In this document: positions 60,306-64,000 of the stretch, in pieces
How positions within the stretch are numbered: position 1 is the first letter of the stretch
How the letters are laid out: every line of letters starts with the position of its first letter
Source of the DNA: Hymenobacter negativus
GTDB lineage: Bacteria; Bacteroidota; Bacteroidia; Cytophagales; Hymenobacteraceae
NCBI RefSeq assembly: GCF_017571495.1
Contig: NZ_JAGETZ010000005.1
Location: 124,001-188,000, forward strand
DNA length: 64,000 bases
Reading direction: 5' to 3'
Program-made: the position numbers and the translations under genes
The notes under the pieces: model-generated
What the model was told of the DNA's origin: nothing
Seen by the model: only the letters and a program-made list of their open reading frames with translations
Database searches by the model: none

Positions 60306-61154
60306 ATGAAACTCGGCGCCATAACCTTACAAAACTCCGTTTGCTTGGCCACGGCTCCGTGGGACCTTACGGGCGAAGGCTACGAGCAGCTCGGCGCGAT
60401 TTTCACCAAAACCGTGACCATGGAGCCTCGCGCCGGCCTGCCCGGCGACGAAGGCATTCTGCAGGTGGCTGACCAAACCCTGCTCAACCGCACCGACCTC
60501 CGCATCGAGGGTGCGGAAGGTTTGGTGCAGGAGCATCTGCCGCGCCTGCGTCGTTTCGGCGTGCCAGTATTCGTGAGCATCACGGCGCCCGGCGTGCCCG
60601 GTTTTCGCAAAATTGCGCGCTACCTACAGCGTGAAGCCGGCGACCAGATTGCCGGTCTGGAAGTGTATATCACCGTGCCGCATGGCGGCTCCGGTTCCGA
60701 TGTGACAGCCCGCTTCGTGCGCGAAGCCACCGAGGCCGTGCGCAACGAGCTGCACGCTGACCTGGCTTTGATAGTAAAGCTACCCCCGTGGCCCGACCAC
60801 ATTCGGGGCCTGGCCCTGGCGGCGCAGGAAGGCGGGGCTACGGCGCTGGCCGCCACCAACACCTTGAAAGTATTGCACCTGCCGGCCGACCCCAACGCCG
60901 CGCCGCTGGTGGGCGGGCTCTCGGGCGAAGCGCTACGGCCCTTGTCGTTACGCTGCGTGTGGGAGCTGGCGAATGACTCCAACCTCACCCTGCCCATCTT
61001 TGGCACCGGCGGCATTTTCACGCTGCGTGATGTGGAGGATTATTTGAAAGTGGGCGCCCAAGCCGTGCAAGTGGCCAGTGGCGAATGGCTCTCGCCCGGC
61101 CTCTCGGCGCGGCTAGCGTCGGAAGTAGCGCACAATGCTTCTGTAACCCGATAG
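60306..61154 (+). CDS. Dihydroorotate dehydrogenase-like protein (PyrD family, atypical active site)
   Basis: A 282-residue TIM-barrel protein of the FMN-binding DHODH family. FTKTVTMEPRAG near residue 33 is the typical substrate/FMN loop and the C-terminal phosphate-binding segment FGTGGIFTLRDVEDYLKVGA is standard. But the class 1 motif NxSCPN, which supplies the catalytic Cys, is replaced by VYITVPHGG (residues 120-128), and the usual N-x-GL-N segment by LNRTDLRIEG. It stands directly before pyrF and pyrE, so a pyrimidine role is plausible, but the lost Cys makes normal dihydroorotate oxidation doubtful. It could be a divergent enzyme with another base or act on a related substrate. Confidence 0.8.
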   Translation: MKLGAITLQNSVCLATAPWDLTGEGYEQLGAIFTKTVTMEPRAGLPGDEGILQVADQTLLNRTDLRIEGAEGLVQEHLPRLRRFGVPVFVSITAPGVPGFRKIARYLQREAGDQIAGLEVYITVPHGGSGSDVTARFVREATEAVRNELHADLALIVKLPPWPDHIRGLALAAQEGGATALAATNTLKVLHLPADPNAAPLVGGLSGEALRPLSLRCVWELANDSNLTLPIFGTGGIFTLRDVEDYLKVGAQAVQVASGEWLSPGLSARLASEVAHNASVTR

Positions 61155-61214
61155 AACATTCTATAAAGTACTCATATTACCTCGTTTCCCTTTTTCATCA
61201 CCACCCCCGTTTCG

Positions 61215-61994
61215 ATGCAGAAGCTTCTCACCCGCGTTCAAACTGCCAATTCTCTGCTTTGCGTAGGCCTGGACCCTACGGGCGACGACGCCACGGCGGC
61301 CCAGCGCCTGCGTGAAGTAGTGATGGAGACGGCAGCGTACGCGGCTGCTTTCAAACCCAACCTAGCGTTCTTTCTGAGCCGTGAAAACGGAGTGGCCCTG
61401 CTCCAACAAACAGTGCAAAGCATCCCGGCCGACATCCCCGTGATTCTGGATGGCAAATTCGGCGACATCGCCAACACTGCCGAGCATTACGCCCATTTCG
61501 CCTACGATGTCATTGGGGCCGATTCGGTGACTGTGAACCCCTATATGGGCGACGACGCCATCCGGCCCTTCGCCCGGCCCGGCAAGCTGGTGTTTTCGCT
61601 GGCCAAAACTTCCAACAAGCCCCACTACGGCCTTCAGGACGAAACCCTGACCACAGGCGGAACCCTCAGCGACCGCGCCGCGCAAATTTCCCGGCAGCTC
61701 GACGAGGAGCTGACCGAGTCGACCATCGGCCTAGTGGTGGGCGCTACTGAACCAGCCAGTATGGCCAAAGTCCGGGCCGCCTGCCCGGACCAATGGTTTC
61801 TGGTGCCGGGCATCGGCGCGCAGGGCGGCGACCTTGAAGCCACGCTCCGCGCCGGCCTGCGAGCGGACGGCAGCGGCGTGCTGATAAACGCCTCGCGCAG
61901 CATCTGGCAAGCCGATGACGCGGGCGCAGCAGCGCGGGAATTGATGGAACAAATTAACCAATTTCGGGCCGTGAAGAGCCCGGCCAACGCCTGA
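61215..61994 (+). CDS. pyrF: Orotidine-5'-phosphate decarboxylase (type 2 PyrF)
   Basis: A 259-residue enzyme that turns OMP into UMP, the last step of pyrimidine synthesis. Family start LLCVGLDPTGDDATAA; YAAAFKPNLAFFLSRENGVA; active-site strand VILDGKFGDIANTAEHYA with the catalytic Lys and Asp (the usual KRGD is KFGD); VTVNPYMGDDAIRPF; SLAKTSNKPHYG; and the phosphate loop FLVPGIGAQGGDLEATLRAG. This is the longer type 2 form common in Bacteroidota and Myxococcota. It follows the PyrD-like gene by 60 bp and is followed by a terminator. Confidence 0.94.
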   Translation: MQKLLTRVQTANSLLCVGLDPTGDDATAAQRLREVVMETAAYAAAFKPNLAFFLSRENGVALLQQTVQSIPADIPVILDGKFGDIANTAEHYAHFAYDVIGADSVTVNPYMGDDAIRPFARPGKLVFSLAKTSNKPHYGLQDETLTTGGTLSDRAAQISRQLDEELTESTIGLVVGATEPASMAKVRAACPDQWFLVPGIGAQGGDLEATLRAGLRADGSGVLINASRSIWQADDAGAAARELMEQINQFRAVKSPANA

Positions 61995-61996
61995 AC

Positions 61997-62023
61997 AAAA
62001 AAGCCGCTTCACCGCGGCTTTTT
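61997..62023 (+). terminator. Terminator between pyrF and pyrE
   Basis: AAAAAAGCCGC / GCGGCTTTTT arms with a short loop directly after the pyrF stop. It suggests that pyrE is at least partly expressed from another promoter or by read-through. Confidence 0.75.
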
Positions 62024-62046
62024 GCATGTTAGTTTTTCTGCAAGAA

Positions 62047-62673
62047 ATGACCAATCAATTAGATATCTCTAAAGTCGCCGCCTTTGATGCTGCCACGCTG
62101 GAGCACCTGCTGCGCCAGGAAGAAGCGCTGCTGAGCGGGCACTTTCGCCTGTCGTCGGGCCTGCATTCGGATACCTACGTGCAGTGCGCCCGCTTCCTAC
62201 GCCGGCCTGACTTGGCCGCGCCCGCGGCAGCGGCACTGGCTGTGCAGATTGAAGCGGCGGGTCTGAAGCCAGATGTGGTAGTGGGCCCGGCTATGGGCGG
62301 CGTGGTGATTGGCTACGAGCTGGCCCGCCAGCTGCGTGTGCCCGGCATCTTCACGGAGCGCGACGCTGACGGCCAAATGACCCTGCGGCGCGGCTTCACC
62401 ATCGAGCCCGGCGAGAAAGTTATCATCGCCGAAGACGTGGTGACGACGGGCAAAAGCACATTGGAAGTGGCTAAAGTGCTGCGCGCTATGGGCGCGGAGG
62501 TATTGGCCGTGGCCTCCCTCATCGACCGGACCGGCGGAAAAGGTGGATTAGATTTTCCACATTTTGCGCTCCTTCCGGTGGTAGCAGCGACCTTTGCACC
62601 CGAAAGCTGCCCCCTGTGCGCCGCCGGCGTGCCGGTGGTGAAGCCCGGCAGCCGGCCTGAAAAAGCGTTTTAG
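62047..62673 (+). CDS. pyrE: Orotate phosphoribosyltransferase
   Basis: A 208-residue enzyme that joins orotate to PRPP to give OMP. FRLSSGLHSDTYVQCARFLR is the substrate entry strand, VVGPAMGGVVIGYELARQL follows, and the PRPP motif is VIIAEDVVTTGKSTLEVAKV. Length fits the bacterial type. The start at 62047 (MTNQLDISK) is chosen because the in-frame ATG at 62026 lies inside or directly at the terminator. Next gene is purL after 45 bp. Confidence 0.93.
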   Translation: MTNQLDISKVAAFDAATLEHLLRQEEALLSGHFRLSSGLHSDTYVQCARFLRRPDLAAPAAAALAVQIEAAGLKPDVVVGPAMGGVVIGYELARQLRVPGIFTERDADGQMTLRRGFTIEPGEKVIIAEDVVTTGKSTLEVAKVLRAMGAEVLAVASLIDRTGGKGGLDFPHFALLPVVAATFAPESCPLCAAGVPVVKPGSRPEKAF

Positions 62674-62718
62674 GACCACGAGGAGAGATTTACGGAGGAT
62701 AAAGGAGGAACCTAGATT

Positions 62719-64000
62719 TTGGCAGAATTGGAAAACACCACCCATACCATCCAGCTCACGCTGAAACCCGGCCAGCACGACGGCGACGGCCAGCGCGTAG
62801 CCGAAGCTGCCGCCCGCCACCTGGGCCTGGCCACCGGCCGCGTGCGCAGCGCCGCCCTCTACACGGTGCGCTACCCGCTGAACGAAAACCAGCTGAGCGA
62901 CTTCGCCACCCGCTGCCTCGCCGACCCGGTGCTGCACGACGTGCGCCTGAACGAGCTGACCGGCGCCGAAGGCTACACTACTTACATCCTGGTGGCCCGC
63001 CGTCCCGGCGTGACCGACGACGAAGGCACCTCCGCCCAGAACGCCCTCGCCGACATCCTGAACGAGCCGCTGGATGTGCACACCCAGCACATTTTCAGCA
63101 AAAAGCTCTACCTGCTCGAAAACGACCTACCCGAAACGGACCTGCGACGCATCGCGGAGGAGCTGCTCGGCAACAAACTCATCAACTGGCTGGAAGTGGG
63201 CCGCGTGGCTGATGGCATCCGCGACTACACGCCGCGCCCCGGCGGCGGCGCCGAGGCCATCACCGAAGTTGTTTCGCTGACTGGCCTGAGTGACGCCGCG
63301 CTGCTGCAATTGTCGAAAGACAACATCTACGCGCTGAACCTGGAGGAAATGCGCGCCGTGCGTGACTACTTCGCCGCCACTGAGACGCAAGAGGAGCGGA
63401 AGGCCGCAGGCCTGCCGACCGACCCAACGGATTGTGAGCTGGAAATCATCGCCCAGACGTGGTCGGAGCACTGCAAACACAAGGAATTCGCGGCCGTTAT
63501 CAACTATAAAAATACCGAAACGGGCGAGGAAAAGCAGATTGACTCGCTCTTCAAAACCTATATCAAAAACGCCACATCGGAAGTGGACCGTCAGCTGCGC
63601 GCCAACGGCAACGACTGGTTGATTAAGGTGTTTTCGGACAACGCCGGCGCGGTGCGCATCAACTCCGATTCGCTGTTCGTGTGGAAGGTGGAAACGCACA
63701 ACTCGCCCTCGGCCATCGACCCCTACGGCGGGGCTATTACGGGTATTCTAGGCAACAACCGCGACCCCTTGGCCACTGGCATTGGGGGGGCGCGGCTGCT
63801 GTTCAATACCAACGTGCTGTGCTTCGGCAACCCCGAATTCGATGGGCAGCTACTGACCGGGCAGCTGCACCCGCGCCGCATTCTGGAAGGCGTGCGCAAG
63901 GGCATTGAGGACGGCGGCAATAAGTCGGGCGTGCCCACGGTGAACGGCGCGATTGTGTTCGACGACCGGTACGCCGGCAAGCCGCTGGTGTACTGCGGCA
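62719..64000 (+). CDS. purL: Phosphoribosylformylglycinamidine synthase PurL, partial, TTG start
   Basis: The N-terminal 427 residues of PurL, cut by the window end. It converts FGAR to FGAM with glutamine and ATP in purine synthesis. The first domain (HTIQLTLKPGQHDGDGQRVA, VRYPLNENQLSDFATRCL) is the PurS-like part, so this is the longer form; IIAQTWSEHCKHKEFAAVIN is the hallmark ATP/FGAR motif, and VETHNSPSAIDPYGGAITG follows. No ATG fits: an in-frame TAG at 62713 is followed by TTG at 62719, preceded by AAAGGAGG (62701-62708), a full Shine-Dalgarno at proper distance. I therefore set the start at this TTG. Strong SD sites are rare in this phylum. Confidence 0.93.
   Translation, partial: MAELENTTHTIQLTLKPGQHDGDGQRVAEAAARHLGLATGRVRSAALYTVRYPLNENQLSDFATRCLADPVLHDVRLNELTGAEGYTTYILVARRPGVTDDEGTSAQNALADILNEPLDVHTQHIFSKKLYLLENDLPETDLRRIAEELLGNKLINWLEVGRVADGIRDYTPRPGGGAEAITEVVSLTGLSDAALLQLSKDNIYALNLEEMRAVRDYFAATETQEERKAAGLPTDPTDCELEIIAQTWSEHCKHKEFAAVINYKNTETGEEKQIDSLFKTYIKNATSEVDRQLRANGNDWLIKVFSDNAGAVRINSDSLFVWKVETHNSPSAIDPYGGAITGILGNNRDPLATGIGGARLLFNTNVLCFGNPEFDGQLLTGQLHPRRILEGVRKGIEDGGNKSGVPTVNGAIVFDDRYAGKPLVYCG

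Overview
The window comes from a GC-rich member of the Bacteroidota, most likely Hymenobacter or a close relative (Cytophagales). This is inferred from several signs. Two exported proteins end in type IX secretion (T9SS) sorting domains. Promoters follow the TTG / TAnnTTTG pattern. There is almost no Shine-Dalgarno signal. tRNA-Val lacks an encoded CCA. TPR-type histidine kinases and BamA-type barrel fusions are present.

Layout. 1-7000 is worn ground: a decayed HupE/DUF3500 pair, a PfpI-family protein, an alpha/beta hydrolase lacking its nucleophile, a porin-like barrel, then tRNA-Val(GAC) followed by a broken IS5-type transposase, an HTH remnant and a truncated phage-type nuclease. 7200-21000 holds metabolic and envelope genes, mostly on the minus strand: a VOC protein, a candidate structured RNA, a 1178-residue metallophosphatase-like/beta-barrel protein whose phosphatase motifs are erased, several alpha/beta hydrolases, a cupin, an MBL-fold protein, an amidohydrolase, an alginate-export-type porin and a DoxX protein. 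21386-25949 is an operon of a TPR histidine kinase and a sigma-54 activator. 26600-29911 is an MhqO/MaoC/MhqD-like quinone-detoxification cluster plus a chloroperoxidase-type hydrolase. 30500-33500 has an orphan small protein, a mercuric-reductase-like flavoprotein and an AraC regulator. 33757-38716 is a second, rearranged copy of the TPR kinase/sigma-54 activator pair. 38977-46000 has a hydrolase, a TMEM175-type channel and PAS kinases with a LuxR-type regulator. 46122-50286 is a histone-deacetylase-like gene beside a type III PKS / methyltransferase / flavoprotein operon resembling srsABC. 50462-59204 has a minimal T9SS protein, a 53-residue membrane protein, a flavin monooxygenase, a third sigma-54 activator with a hybrid kinase, and a three-repeat T9SS protein. 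60306-64000 is nucleotide biosynthesis: a PyrD-like protein, pyrF, pyrE and purL.

How the parts work together. The main theme is sensory control through sigma-54: three activators with GAFTGA loops, a textbook -24/-12 element upstream of the first kinase operon, weaker ones before the hydrolase at 38977 and the T9SS protein at 56985, and a shared CTCC-N8-GGAG palindrome near both TPR-kinase modules. The second theme is detoxification and small-molecule chemistry: at least seven alpha/beta hydrolases, the Mhq-like cluster, two flavin oxidoreductases and the phenolic-lipid-type PKS operon.

All functional names come from recognising motifs by eye. No database or folding program was run.
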